From the NCBI GenBank assembly GCA_031772625.1, contig CM062814.1, forward strand, positions 824,112,757 to 824,176,756: a DNA stretch of 64,000 nt. The letters run 5' to 3'. Positions 1 to 12,600 of the stretch are shown one piece after another (positions within the stretch are counted from its first letter, which is position 1; the number at the start of each line of letters is the position of its first letter). This DNA comes from Pinus tabuliformis. Lineage: Eukaryota > Streptophyta > Pinopsida > Pinales > Pinaceae. The position numbers and the translations under genes were made by a program. Under the pieces are notes generated by a model. It did not search any database. It was not told the origin of the DNA and saw only the letters and a program-made list of their open reading frames with translations.

Positions 1-63
1 TATTAAAAAGAACTTGATAATACTGATTCACCCCCCCCCCCCATCTCAGTATTATTTCCAACA
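1..63 (+). repeat. 3' end of the 5' LTR
   Basis: Positions 1-63 match the end of the 3' LTR at 6887-6943 apart from the length of the C-run and CCAACA versus CCGACA. The LTR ends in CCAACA, the exact inverted complement of the TGTTGG that opens the 3' LTR at 5343. Confidence 0.93.
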
Positions 64-65
64 AT

Positions 66-81
66 TGGTATCAAAGCCAGG
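66..81 (+). promoter_or_regulatory. Primer binding site (initiator tRNA-Met type)
   Basis: TGGTATCAAAGCCAGG lies two bases after the LTR end. It matches the plant copia primer site TGGTATCAGAGC with one change (A for G), so minus-strand synthesis was primed by tRNA-iMet. Confidence 0.9.
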
Positions 82-123
82 TTCTTCAGAGAAACTTGAT
101 CGCTTGAAGGAAGATCATTCATC

Positions 124-3100
124 ATGAGCAACTACGAGAGGGAAGCATCAATCAGGCCACCAATTTTTGATGGGACAAACTTCAATTATTGGAAAGTAAG
201 AGTTACTGCCTATCTTCAATCTCTTGGTACAGAAGTTTGGGATATCATAGATACAGGCTACACTTTTCCTTCAGCTACTCCTACAGATCCGGCCGAGAAG
301 AAGAAATATGAAACAAATGCTAAAGCAGTCAATACTCTGCTGGGATGCTTATCTCAAACAGAATTCGTGAAGGTTATGCAATATAAATCCGCAAAGGAAA
401 TATAGGACAAGATTGTCTTGAGCTACGAAGGATATGAACAGGTAAAGCGTGCTAAACTTCAAACCCTCAGGATTCAGTATGAGAATCTCAGAATGTATAA
501 TGATGAAAGTGTGGCTAACTATTTCCTTCGGGTAGACGAGATTGTTAATTGCATGAAAAACTTGGGTGAAGAAATAAAAGAGGCTATTGTGGTTGAAAAA
601 GTTTTAAGATCATTGTCCCCCAAGTTTGAATCTAAAGTGTCTGCAATAGAAGAAAAGGAAAATCTACGAACTCTTACTATGTCTCAGCTACACGGAATTC
701 TAACTGCTTATGAAATGAGAAAAGGAGGTCCATCAGACAGGAGAGAAGCTGCTTTCAAGGCTTCAGGCAAAGGAGACTACTATGAAGCAAGTCACGCGCC
801 AGAAGAAGAAGAAGAACCAAATTTTGTCAGAAATCTTCAACGGGGTACTGGAAGGTTCAAAGGTAAGTTACCTTTTAAATGTTTTGCTTGTGGAAGAGTA
901 GGTCATTATGCTGCGAAATGTCCTCATAAGGATAAGATTGACAAAGGAAAGGAACCTGCTAGATGGAACAAGAAACAGAATGCAAATAATAAAAGCTACT
1001 ACACTCATGAAGATAGTGATGGTCTATCAAATAGTGATGAAGATGAACGAAGTAATGACTATAAACTTTTAATGGCATTTGAAGATGATGAGTACATGGA
1101 TGCTATAGATGTGGATAGCCTTTATGAAGAAATTTCTAGACTCAAGAGATGTACAGAAGAAAATAATATGATCATTGATACTCTACAATTTCAAATTGAT
1201 GAAAAGGAAAAATATCTTGAAAAATTAGAAGGTGAAATTGTTGGTCTTAGAAAAGAGATTGAGAAAACAAAGGCTATTAATCTTAAGTTTGTTAAAGGAT
1301 CTGAAACTCTGGATGAGATCATCAATGTACAGCGTTCTCCTCTAAACAAGACAGGTCTGGGGTATAATGGAGAAACTTCTCAAGCATCCACCTCAAAGAG
1401 TTATCTTGATGCAGCAAGAAGGAATGAGCAAAAGCACAATGGAGATCACCAGGTAAAGCAGGGATGAATTACATCAAGAACAAACAAAGACTATCAGGTA
1501 AACCAGGGGCAATCCGTCTTAAGAATGAACAAAAGCTACAACCAGCCACAGGTAAAATCCTCTCAATTTGCTTCAAGAATGGATGACAATAGAAATTACA
1601 ATCATTCGGCCGGAAGATTTGATAACCGCAGAAGTTTCTTCAATGGACAATGCTTCTCTTGCCACAACTTTGGTCACAAAGCAGCGCAATGTGTTGCATA
1701 TAAAACAATCAGGACTAGAGAAGCTCAAAAACAAAGAAGTATGACCGGGATTACAAAAAGGACCTATAACAACTTTTCGGCTCTTGAAAATGAAGTTGAA
1801 TGTTCTATTTGAAATAACTTTGGTCATGAAGATTCTGAATGCAGGAGCAGGTTTCAGCAGACAAAGGAACAAGCCTCAAGCACCAAAACATGGAGAATAA
1901 AGGAACCACAAACAGAAAGATGTGGGATAACATTTTATGCAGAGGGACAGGAAAATCTATGGTACATTGACAGTGGATGTTCGAAGCATATGACAGGTGA
2001 TAAAGAAAAACTTGAATCATATTCTGCTTTAGAAAAGGGAAAGAAAGTTTCTTTTGGAAATGATACTCCTGCAGCTATAAAAGGAAAAGGCACTGCTTAG
2101 TTAAAAGAAAAGGTCAAAGCTGGAAATGTTTTGTATGTTGATGGATTGAAGCATAATCTTTTGAGTGTCAGCCAGATGTGTGATCATGGAACCGAGGTGA
2201 TATTTAGATCAAATGGATGTCTTGTTCGTGATCTTGATACAGGTGAAACAGTGATCAAAGGTAAAAGAACTCCAAATAATCTATACATATTTGAAGAAGG
2301 ACAACAACAATGCTATCTGAGCAAGGATGATGAGCACTGGTTATGGCACCGGAGGTTGGGGCATCTAAGCTTTTCACAAATAATGAAAGCATGCAAATAT
2401 CAGGCAGTTCGTGGTCTTCCAGATATCAAAATTCCAGACAACACCATATGCAAATCATGTCAGTTTGGAAAGCAAACCAGAACTAACTTTCCGGAGAAGG
2501 AAGGATCAGCTAGCATGCCTCTTAAGCTAGTACATACTGATACGTGTGGTCCATTCAGGAAAAGGACACCTCGAGGAGAAGAATACTTGATATTATTCAT
2601 TGACGATTTCTCCAGGTTTGTCTGGTTAGGACTTATGAAGCACAAAGATGAAGCATTCGAAAAATTCAAATCCTTTAAAGCCTTGGTTGAAAATGAATCA
2701 GGATACAAAATTAAGTGCCTCAGGTCCGACAGAGGTGGGGAGTTCACCTCAAATGAATTTTTCGATTTCTGTGAAGAACATGGGATAAGAAGAGAATTCT
2801 CTGCAGCTAGAACTCCTCAGCAAAATGGAGTGGTGGAAAGAATGAACAGAACAGTCCAACAAATGGCTCGTGCTATGCTTGATGAGTCTGGAACTCCCGC
2901 AACTTTCTGGGGTGAAGCTGCATATGCTGCGGTTGTTATTCTCAACAAAACAAATGTCCGGGTGAACAGCACTCAAACCCCTCATGAGCTGTGGTATGGT
3001 GAGACTCCTTCGGTAAAGCACTTCAAAATCTTTGGGAGCAAATGCTATATTAAGAATACTGATGAGCAACTTGGCAAACTTGAACCTAGAGCAGATGAAG

Positions 3101-4980
3101 GCATTCTTCTTGGTTATTCTCCACACAGCAAAGCATACAAGTGCTACAATAAAAGACTTGGAAGAATTGTTGACAGCATTGATGTAGTGGTTGATGAGAA
3201 GGGATACATTCCTAGGCAAGTAAATCATGAAGATATCGAAGAAGATGAAGACTACCCTCAAAGACAGAATGATGAAGAAGAAGAACCAGAGGAGCAGATA
3301 AGGATAGAAGAGAAGACCCCATCCAGGTATGTTCAGAAGAATCATCCAGAATCTCAGATTTTGGGGCAGAAAGAAGCAGGTGTACAAACAAGAAGAACAA
3401 TTGCAGAAGCTTCAAGCTATTTGGCATTACTCTCTTCCACTGAACCACAAAATGTGAAAGAGGCATGCAAAGATGAATGTTGGGTCAAAGCAATGGATGA
3501 ATAACTTGAGCAGATCGAAAAGAAAAACACTTGGGAATTGGTTCCTAGACCAAAGGATAAGAATGTTATAGGGACAAAATGGGTCTTCAAAAATAAATTG
3601 AATGAAAATGGAGAAGTAATTAGAAACAAGGCCAGACTTGTTTGTAAAGGGTATGCGCAGCAAAAAGGAATAGATTTTGAAGAAACTTTTGCTCCTGTTG
3701 CAAGACTTGAGGCCATCCGAATGTTCCTTGCTCTCTCAAGCTTTCAAAACTTCAAAGTATTTCAAATGGACGTGAAATCAGCCTTTCTGAATGGAGACTT
3801 GGAAGAAGAAGTATACATTGAGCAGCCAGATGGTTTCATTCTTGGAAATGATCCAAATCTTGTATGCAGATTGAAAAAGGCTCTCTATGGTCTCAAACAA
3901 GCTCCAAGGGCTTGGTACTATCGTTTGGACAAATATCTTCATCAACAAGGTTTTTCAAAAGGATCAGCAGATAGCAATCTTTATATAAAAGTTGAAAACG
4001 ACAAATTGCTAATACTTGTTGTGTATGTAGATGACATTATCTTTGGCAGCAATGAAGAAGCTATGAGTCAAAGCTTTACCTTGGTAATGCAGAAAGAATT
4101 TGAAATGTCCTTGCTGGGAGAACTGACATATTTTCTTGGTTTGCAAATCCAACAAAAAGAAGGAGGGATCTTTTTGTCTCAAACCAAGTATCTCAAGCAG
4201 ATTTTGAAGAAATATGGCATGGAAGATGCAAAACCAGTATGTACACCCATGGTCACAGGATGTAGCCTCAGTGCAAATGATGAATCAGCAGCAGTGCATC
4301 AACCAACCTACAGATCTATGATTGGAAGTCTACTTTATTTGACAGGTACCCGACCAGACATCATGCATGCAGTGGGAATAGTTGGAAGATTTCAGGCAAA
4401 TCCAAAGGAAACTCATCTTCAGGCAGTAAAGAGAATCTTCAAATATCTTCAAGGAACTCAAAACTATGGCTTATGGTATCCTAGAGATACAGATCTCACA
4501 CTTCATGCTTATACAGATGCAGATTGGGCCGGAAGCGTGGATGACAGGAAGAGCACAAGTGGTGGTGCATTCTTTATGGGTTCCAGATTAGTATCTTGGT
4601 TCAGCAAGAAACAGAGTTCGATTGCCTTGTCTACAGCTGAAGCGGAATATATTGCTGCTGCATCTTGCTGCACTCAACTCCTTTGGATGATGCAGACCTT
4701 GCAGGATTTTCAAATCACTTGTACACCACCTATCTCCATCTTATGTGATAACACAAGTGCAATCAGCATTTCAAAGAACCCAATTGTGCATTCAAAGACC
4801 AAGCACATACCGATCAAGTATCATTTTCTCCGGGAACAAGTACTTGAACAAAAGGTCAAGTTGGAGTATGTTCCTTCTAAGGAACAAGTTGCTGATATAC
4901 TCACCAAATCATTGCCCAGGGAGACCTTTGAATATCTCAGGCAAAAGCTGGGGGTTGTTGATGCATCATCTTGTTGTTGA
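124..4980 (+). pseudogene. Gag-Pol polyprotein of the Sirevirus-like copia element, five in-frame stops
   Basis: One reading frame of 1,618 codons runs from ATG 124 to TGA 4978-4980 with no frameshift. In-frame stops lie at 403 (TAG), 1465 (TGA), 1810 (TGA), 2098 (TAG) and 3502 (TAA). Gag starts RPPIFDGTNFNYWK, has CCHC knuckle CFACGRVGHYAAKC (880-921), a Glu/Lys-rich coiled coil (about 1110-1290), a second knuckle CFSCHNFGHKAAQC (1651-1692) and a third at 1801-1842 whose second Cys position is the TGA. Protease has WYIDSGCSKH (DSG 1969-1977). Integrase has an HHCC finger (about 2335-2460) and D2539, D2728, E2836. RT has YVDD at 4024-4035. RNase H has YTDADWAG at 4510 and a late DNTSAI block. 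Every catalytic residue examined is present, so the damage is nonsense only. Confidence 0.95.
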
Positions 4981-5075
4981 ATCTCTTCTGATGGTTGGTT
5001 GTACGCAAGGCTCATCTGGGGTATATGCGTACATGTGTTGGGTTGCGGATTGGTCGAAGATCGAATGGCACAGGT

Positions 5076-5340
5076 TCAGGGGGAGCATATAATGCATTGT
5101 TGGCATTATGGAGGAAGTACAGAAGGAGATCATGGATGATGGTCTGAATATTGCTGCAATATGTCTCTATCTCTTTCATGGTCATTTATGGTGTTTGGTG
5201 GATTATGGTTCTTCTTTGCAGATCTGGTTTATAGTCAGGGGGAGCATGTTCTTAAGGGGAGCATAACCCTTTGCCCTTGATGTCAAAGGGGGAGAATGGC
5301 GTTGAAGATCTTGAGGTTGCCATCAAGTCCAAAGGGGGAG
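5076..5340 (+). promoter_or_regulatory. Cluster of five polypurine tracts before the 3' LTR
   Basis: Purine tracts of the form CAAAGGGGGAG or CAGGGGGAG occur at 5076-5085, 5235-5244, 5252-5261, 5284-5294 and 5329-5340. The last sits two bases before the LTR start TGTTGG and is the expected plus-strand primer. Repeated polypurine signatures upstream of the 3' LTR are a known Sirevirus trait. The first tract is followed by a TGTTGGCATTATGG-like stretch (5098-5111) resembling the LTR start, as if part of the LTR border had been copied there. Confidence 0.8.
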
Positions 5341-5738
5341 ATTGTTGGCATTATGATTCTGGTATGGCTCTATGTTACAGGTGTTGTACTTGATGGCAAC
5401 TCTCTTAAGTGGCAATGCTCTATTCAGGCTCTCAAAATGTTGGAAAATAAGAGGTACGTAGGTACACCGTACAAAAGCTGCGGACCCGCAGGAATATCAT
5501 AGATAAAGTGCGTACATACCCGCAGGTTACCCGTTCATGAGGTGCGGACCCCAGTTCACTCACTTCAAGGCAGAGAAGCGCGCTCACGTGGGGTTTCTTA
5601 TGTTTGGCCCGTGGTATTTAGCCCGCCGTTCTTGATTCTATGGTTTTGGCCCGTGGTATAGGATCTAATTTAGCCCCGGTTTGGATCCCTTGTATTGGTT
5701 ATTGATGGTTTTGTCCCATGGTATGAATAAGGGCTTGA

Positions 5739-5748
5739 CTATAAATAG
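5739..5748 (+). promoter_or_regulatory. TATA box of the LTR promoter
   Basis: CTATAAATAG lies in the expected place within the LTR, so transcription would start near 5770 and U3 would be about 430 bp. This is a sequence match only; no start site can be seen directly. Confidence 0.65.
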
Positions 5749-5979
5749 GGAAGGAGATCACTTGGCTAAGGCATCTTTTGCAAATTGAATATCTTAAGAT
5801 CTGAAATATTGGGTTATCGGTTTAAAAGCTTGATCTATATAAAAGTGAAGTTGAAAGTGAATCTATGAAGTGTGATCTCTCGGGCGCATGATCAGATCTA
5901 GGCATCTGACTATCTGTGGCACACTGGTGGACTGCCAATTTGGCCCTAATCAGAGGTTCGCAGGTAATTAACTGTGCAA

Positions 5980-6090
5980 GTGCGGGGGTACGCACAGCAG
6001 AAGAAGGCGCAGTGCGTGGGTACGCACAGCAGAAGAAGGCGCAGTGCGTGGGTACGCACAGCAGAAGAAGGCACAGTGCGTGGGTACGCA
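5980..6090 (+). repeat. 32-bp tandem repeat inside the LTR
   Basis: The unit TACGCACAGCAGAAGAAGG plus CGCAGTGCGTGGG starts at 5989, 6021, 6053 and 6085, giving about 3.5 copies. Diverged units built on GTGCG...TACGCGGCG continue to about 6345. The 5' LTR copy is outside the window, so it is unknown whether copy number differs between the LTRs. Confidence 0.85.
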
Positions 6091-6943
6091 GCGCGATAGA
6101 GGTTCAGGTGCGGAAGAACAGTAAAGGTACGCGGCGTGGCAGAGGTTCAGGTGCGGAGGCACAGTGAAAGTACGCGGCGCTACAGAAGCTGCAGGTGCGT
6201 AGATACGCGGCGCGATAGCATCTGAGGGTGCGTGGCCACAGTAGTAGTACGCGGCGTGATTGAAGAAACAGTGCGTGGGTACGCGGTGCAGTGGAAGGCT
6301 CTCTGCGGGGATACGCAGAGACGCAGAAGGTGAAGTGCGGAGCCACGCAACCCAGATAAAGAAAAATTTCGTATCTATCCTAAAACATTTGTAGATCATC
6401 TTCTATTTATTGCTGCAGAGTTCTGGGTTTATATTTCTGGTACTATCTTTCTGTTTACAACATTCTGAGAAGTTGGGTAATTCTTGGTTGATTGTATAAG
6501 GAGTTTTGGGTAATTTGCATGTACTTGATTTTTATTTGGTATTCTTGGATCCAGTTTGAAAATTTATGAAAAGTGGTCCTTGAAAGAAAAGAAGTAGGGG
6601 GTTGTAGCTCCCTTCCAAGAGAGACTGGAAAACAAGAGAGAGTTGTAGCTCTCTGCAGGTTGCAGCCTGCGTACTGGTAAAGGACTGCACCAGTACAAAA
6701 TCATTGTAAAAGGAGTTTCTAATTGAAAGAAGATAGAGACATATTGCAGCAAGTGGTTTTCACCCACATTGGGTTTCCACCTTATATCTGGTGTTCTTTG
6801 GTGTGACTATCTGTTTTTCTTGTTCATGCTCATTGTTTTATGGTACTGACATACAAGAATAATTCAAAGTATAAATAAGGAAGATTTATTAAAAAGAACT
6901 TGATAATACTGATTCACCCCCCCTCTCAGTATTATTTCCGACA

Positions 6944-8280
6944 AAAAGGAATAAAGATTATATATACTCATAAGTGATATAATAATTAACTTAAAACCTA
7001 AAACATATAAGTTTAAAGGAAACTAAAAAACCTGTATACCAATTAAGCTAAACAAATAAACTAACTTAAAGTTACATGTTTAATTTTATAAATCGATCGA
7101 TCTTAGCATAAAAAAAACCAAGCCAACGCTACACATCCCATTGTATCAAGAGGAAAAAAAATAAAAATCCAACATTGTTCATCCCATCATTAGAAAATGT
7201 AGAATTTAGATGGTTCACAAACCTCCAAAGTTCAAACCAATAAAGTAGATCCCCATGATCATGTTTTTAACATGTCACTCTAGTTCCTAAATATCAACAA
7301 TTAATTGGTGTCTTGATTATTCAAAGCAAGTCTCCATGATTGTGTTTTTAATGTCACTCCACCTAAAGTCAAGAAATAAATCGGTGCCTTGATTGTTCAA
7401 AACAACTGAGGGTCACAAATATGTTGGATCAAGAAGCGAAGTTTAGTCTACACAAGTAAAATAACCAAGAACCATATCCATATCTATATCTAGGCTTTCC
7501 TTTAAAGTCAACTCATTAAACATTATTAAGAAATTATACACATTTATTATGAGTTAAAACTGAATGAATTAATTGAGATTTCTCTTAGAATTTCAGTTCG
7601 CACCACTGAAATAACTAGGAACCATTTGTGGATTTAGGATTTCCTTAAAAATCTAATTATTAAAAATTGTCGATATTAAAATTCTAGATCTTCGAGGTTT
7701 TATTATAAGGTTTCAATTTTTAGTATGATTTTTTGGAAGTTTTTCCAATGGGTTTTTCTAGTCTAATTTTTCTAAAATCTAGCAAAAAATTATTGAAATC
7801 ACAAGCTTGATGGGTAACCTCTACACATTCGAAGTGCCCTAAGAGTTTTTCAGGGTGTTGAATCTATATATGTAGTCAAAAATCCAATTTAAATAATATA
7901 AATCAAAATTTCACCTCAAAATTTTCCACCATATTCCAACACCAAAAAACTAAAAAAACACACTAAAATCCACCTATTTAAAACTCGCATTTTTAAAAAA
8001 TTCAAATCTTACTATATGATATCTCAGATCTTCGTGCAAAGCCCTAACATATCTAGAGATTATTATATTTATTATATTTTTGGATCACTAGGCTAAACAT
8101 CCATATTTATATTTATCGGGGTATCTAGATATTAAAGTTTCAACCTCAAGGTTCTGATTATAAGTCACTAGTTTAAAGCTATGATCCGGTATCCAGAATT
8201 TTAATGAAGGAGAGGCAAATTCTTTTTTAGATTTACCCATATACTTTATTTAAGGTTTCGTTCAACCTTTAGTTTCAAAG
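6944..8280. other. AT-rich spacer, no gene seen
   Basis: Low-complexity AT-rich sequence with stops in all frames. I see no conserved motif, tRNA or mobile-element boundary apart from the LTR edge on the left. Confidence 0.6.
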
Positions 8281-8480
8281 GATTAATGGAGGACAAGCAT
8301 CTAGATCTAGCAACATCAGGGGGTTGTCGTTGGGCTCTATTACGGCCTTGGTGCCATGGCCTCTCCCCGCGATGACTCTTCATACGTTGACGCTGCAGTT
8401 GGCATGGGTTTGTCCTCCTACTAACAACATAGAATTGTGAAATCCACTAAAAATCAGTGGTTGTTGTTGTTGTTGTTTTT
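8281..8480. other. Isolated GC-rich patch followed by a (TTG)n microsatellite
   Basis: About 110 bp (8321-8430) is clearly richer in G and C than its surroundings, and is followed by a short TTG run at about 8459-8478. It could be the stump of an exon or retroposon. I recognise no protein in any frame and see no poly(A) or target duplication that would define an insertion. Confidence 0.4.
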
Positions 8481-8490
8481 TTTTATGGGT

Positions 8491-8760
8491 TATAAATTTA
8501 TGTTACAAAATATAGATATAGGAAGATTTTATTTATGGTTGTTAGAATGAAAATGAAATAATTTTATTACATTTTTTTATACTAAATTTTAAAATTAACA
8601 ATAAATTATAAGGTAAAAATATTTTTACTTTTAATTTTTTTTTTTTTTTTTTTTAATTTGGTATAAATTTATGTTACAAAATATAGATATAGAAATATTT
8701 TATTTATGATTGTGAGAATGAAAGTGAAATATTTTTTCTACATTTCTTTTATGCAAAATT
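8491..8760 (+). repeat. Direct duplication, period about 171 bp
   Basis: TATAAATTTATGTTACAAAA and the following ~80 bp occur at 8491 and again at 8662 with scattered differences. T-runs lie between the copies. Confidence 0.75.
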
Positions 8761-9600
8761 ATAGAATTAATAATAAACTAGCCAATAAAAAGATTATTCA
8801 TATTTTATAATTTAATTAAAACTAATCAAATATATATAATCATAAAAATATATGCCACATAAAATATTTACACATCATTATGGAAAGTAAAATATATGTC
8901 TTTATTTAATAAAAAATTAATTATAATTTCAGTTAAAAAAAATTAGAATTTCCCATTCATAATCAAAAAGTAGAATTCAATTTCTTTATGCATTCAAGAA
9001 TCAATTGTCTTAATTGTGGGTTCCTAAGGAGGATTACATATCCCCACTTTTGCTATTTTAATCTTGAATAAAGTTTCTTACACAAGCTTTCATGTACTTC
9101 GTTATATTTAAAATATATCACGGACAAACATATATTCGGCATATAATGTAACTTAAATTGATAGTAAGTTATCAATCTCCTAGGCATAGGAGAAAATTGA
9201 TTATGATCTAGTCCCATGTAGTTTAGAATTGGAAAAATCGTGTGAAAACCTTAATCATAATTGTTAATTTGGAACTCTCCACAAAGGTTGGACATTGAAT
9301 TGAAAAGCGGAATAAATATATAATATATAAAGCTAAAACCCATTTATTATTGTCGTGTTTTATAAAGCCAAAATCCCATGGCAATTAACATTTTGTTAAT
9401 TGAAAAATAATAGATTGAATTTATAGTTTTTCGAGTGATATGTATTAATATAATTAGATTAATAAATAATGTAGTTGATATAATTAAAGACTTCATCTAT
9501 ATTTAATTGAGAAATATGTAATAATAGAACTAATAATATAAAATAATTATTGTAATAATAAAAATATTATTATTATTAATATAATTAATAATTATTTAAT
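8761..9600. other. AT-rich spacer, no gene seen
   Basis: Simple A/T-rich sequence, with no ORF, RNA gene or repeat boundary that I can support. The last 200 bp grade into the TAATAATAT-rich sequence leading to the satellite. Confidence 0.55.
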
Positions 9601-12600
9601 ATTATTATAAATTCAAACGAGGATTAATATTAAAAACCCTAGGGTTTATATTCTTTTGGGTTTTTAGTATTAATCCCTTGGGTTTATAATATCAATTTCT
9701 TGTGTATATTAATTTAAGGATCCATATTCCTAGGGTATATTATTATTCATAGGTTTATAATATTAATCTTTTAGGTTCAATATAAATCGTGGTCATGGTT
9801 TATATACTTTGGATTTATAATATTAGTCCCTTGCGTTTATAATATCTTAGGGTTTTCGTATTAACCCATGGGTTTATAATATCAATACCTTGGGTTTATA
9901 AATGTAAGGGTTCATATTCCTAGGGTTTAATACTAAAACCCTGAGGGATTATAAACCCAAGACAATAATATTAATCGAAGGGATATAAACCCAAGGGATT
10001 AATCCTAAAAACCCAAGAGAATAATATTAAACCCTAGGGATTAATATTATAAACCCAAGGTATATAAACCCTAAGATAAATATTATAAATGCTAAAATAA
10101 ACATAGTTGACCATGATTGCGAATGGTTGATTTTCATTTTGAACCATTCCTTGTCACAATGCGACGTTGGACCATGGTTGACCATGGTCAACCATCTTTA
10201 TTCTAGGGTCTATCATATTTATCTTAGGGTTTATACACATTGGCATTAGAATATTAATTCCTTGGGTTTAATATTATTCCTTTGGGTTTATAATCCCTTA
10301 GGTTTAATACTAAAAACCCAATGAATTATAAACCCTAGGGAATATATTAAACCTTGGGGATTAATAATAATTACAAACCCTATGAATAATATTATACACT
10401 CAGAATATGAACCCTTAAATTAATAAACCCAAGGAAGTGATATTATAAACCTAAGAGAATAATAAACCCAAGGGGTTAATACTAAAACCCCAAGGGATTA
10501 TAAACCTGAGGGAATAATATTAATCCAAGGGATATTAAAACCAAGGGATTAATACTAAAAATCATAGGGTTTATATTCCCTTAGGTTTTTAGTATTAATC
10601 CCTTGGGTTTATTATTCCATTAGGTTTATAATATCAATCCCTTGGATTTACAATATTAGTCCCTTAGGTTTATAATCCATATGTATAATATTAGACCCAA
10701 GTGTATAATAAACCCAAGGGATTAATACTAAAACCCAAGAGAATATAAACTCTAGGGTTTTTAGTATTAATCCCTTGGGTTTATAATATTAACCCCTTGG
10801 GTATTAAATTCCCTTAGGTTTATAATATCAATCCCTTGGGTTTATTAATTTAAGGGTTCATATTCTCAAGGTATAATATTATTCATAGGGTTTGTAATTA
10901 ATATTAATTTCTAGGGTTTAATATTATTCCCTATGGTATATTATTACTATCATTATAATTAATAATAATTATTTATATATAATAATTATTTAATAGTAAA
11001 TGTTATTTATTACTATTTAATTTTAAATTATGTAATATAAATATGAACCCTAGGAATATGAATCCTTAGATTAATAAAACGTATGGATTGATATTATAAA
11101 CCCAATGGAATAATAAACCAAGGGGTTAATACTAAAACCCAAGGAATTATAAACCCAAGGGAATAATATTAACTTGAGGAATAATAAACCGAGGGAATTA
11201 ATACTAAAAAACCCTAGGGTTTATATTTCCTTAGGTTTTTAGTATTAATCCCTTGGGTTTATTAATTTAAGGATTCATATTCCTACGGTATAATATTATT
11301 CATAGGTTTATAATATTAATTCTTAGGTTCAGTATAAATCATGGTCATCCAAGGGTTTATATACATTGGAATTATAATATTAGTCCCTTGGGTTTATAAT
11401 ACCTTGGGGTTTTAGTATTAACCTTGGGTTTATAATACTTTGGGGTTTTATTATTAACCCTTGGGTTTATAATATCATTCCCTTGGGTCTATAAATTTAA
11501 GGATTCATATTCTTAGTGTTTAATATTAAAACCCCAAGGGATTATAAACTCAAGGTAATAATATTAACCGAAGAGATAATAAACCCAAGGGATTAATACT
11601 AAAAACCCAAGGAATTATAAACCCAAGGGAATAATATTAAACCCTAGGGATTAATATTATAAACCCAAAGTATATAAACCATAAGATAAATATTATAAAC
11701 CCTAAAATAAAATCGTTGACCATGGTTGAGAATGGTTGATTTTCATTTTGAGGCAATCATTGTCACAATGCGACATTGGACCATGGTTGACCATGGTCAA
11801 CCATCTTTATTCTAGGGTTTATAATATTTATCTTAGGGTTTATATACCTTGGGTTTATAATATTAATTCTTTGGGTTTAATATTATTCCTTTGGGTTTAT
11901 AATCCCTTAGGTTTAATACTAAAAACCCAAGGAATTATAAACCCTAGGGAATAATATTAAACCTTAGGGATTAATATTAATTACAAACCCTATGAATAAT
12001 ATTATACCCTGGGAATATGAACCCTTAGATTAATAAACCCAAGGAACTGATATTATAAACCCAAGAGAATAATAAACCCAAGGGGTTAATACTAAAACCC
12101 CAAGGGATTATAAACCCAAGGGAATAATATTAATCCAAGGGATAATAAACCCAAGGGATTAATACTAAAAACCCTAGGGTTTATATTCCCTTGGGTTTTT
12201 AGTATTAATCCCTTGGGTTTATAATATCAATCCCTTGGATTTATAATATTAGTCCCTTAGGTTTATAAACCCTATGAATAATATTATACCCAAGGGAATA
12301 ATAAACCCAAGGGATTAATACTAAAAACCCAAGGGAATATAAACTCTAGGGTTTTTAGTATTAATCCCTTGGGTTAATATTATTCCCTTGGGTTTATAAT
12401 CCCTTGGGGTTTTAGTATTAACCCTTGGGTTTATAATATCAATCCCTTGGGTTTACAATTGTAAGGGTTCATCTTCCTAAGGTTTAATACTAAAACCCCA
12501 AGGGATTATAAACCCAAGGCAATAATATTAACCGAAGGGATCATAAATCCAAGGGAATAATATTAAACCCTAGAGATTAATATTATAAACCCAAGGTATA

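Larger units (their letters stand above)
1..6943 (+). mobile_element. Ty1/copia LTR retrotransposon, Sirevirus-like (5' LTR mostly outside window)
   Basis: The element reads, in order: last 63 bp of the 5' LTR, initiator-Met primer binding site, gag-protease-integrase-RT-RNase H in one frame, a cluster of polypurine tracts, and a complete 3' LTR. The last bases of the two LTRs match (T-rich start, AATACTGATTCACCC, C-run, CTCAGTATTATTTCC), which fixes the element's boundaries. Integrase lies before RT, which defines Ty1/copia. Long LTRs, multiple polypurine tracts, a coiled-coil gag and the RPPIFDG/YWK start of gag point to the Sirevirus lineage; the lineage is inferred from these traits, not from a tree. 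Five nonsense codons make it non-autonomous. The 5' TSD is outside the window, so it cannot be checked. Confidence 0.93.
5343..6943 (+). repeat. 3' LTR (1,601 bp)
   Basis: It begins TGTTGGCATTATGATTCTGG immediately after the polypurine tract and ends in CCGACA, giving TG...CA termini with a near-perfect 6-bp inverted end. A TATA box lies 396 bp in. Downstream of it is a GC-rich, repeat-bearing stretch (about 5950-6350) that differs sharply from the AT-rich flanks. Long antisense ORFs here come from that tandem repeat and look non-coding. The sequence after 6943 (AAAAGG) is unrelated spacer. Confidence 0.92.

Noticed and set aside
5968..6399. 143-aa and 80-aa antisense ORFs in the 3' LTR
   Set aside because: They are produced by the 32-bp GC-rich tandem repeat; repetitive Ala/His/Arg peptides with no domain.
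11736..11954. 72-aa ORF inside the satellite (and 14989-15315 on the minus strand)
   Set aside because: The peptides simply restate the repeat motifs (YNINSLGLILFLWVYN-type) and have no independent coding signal.
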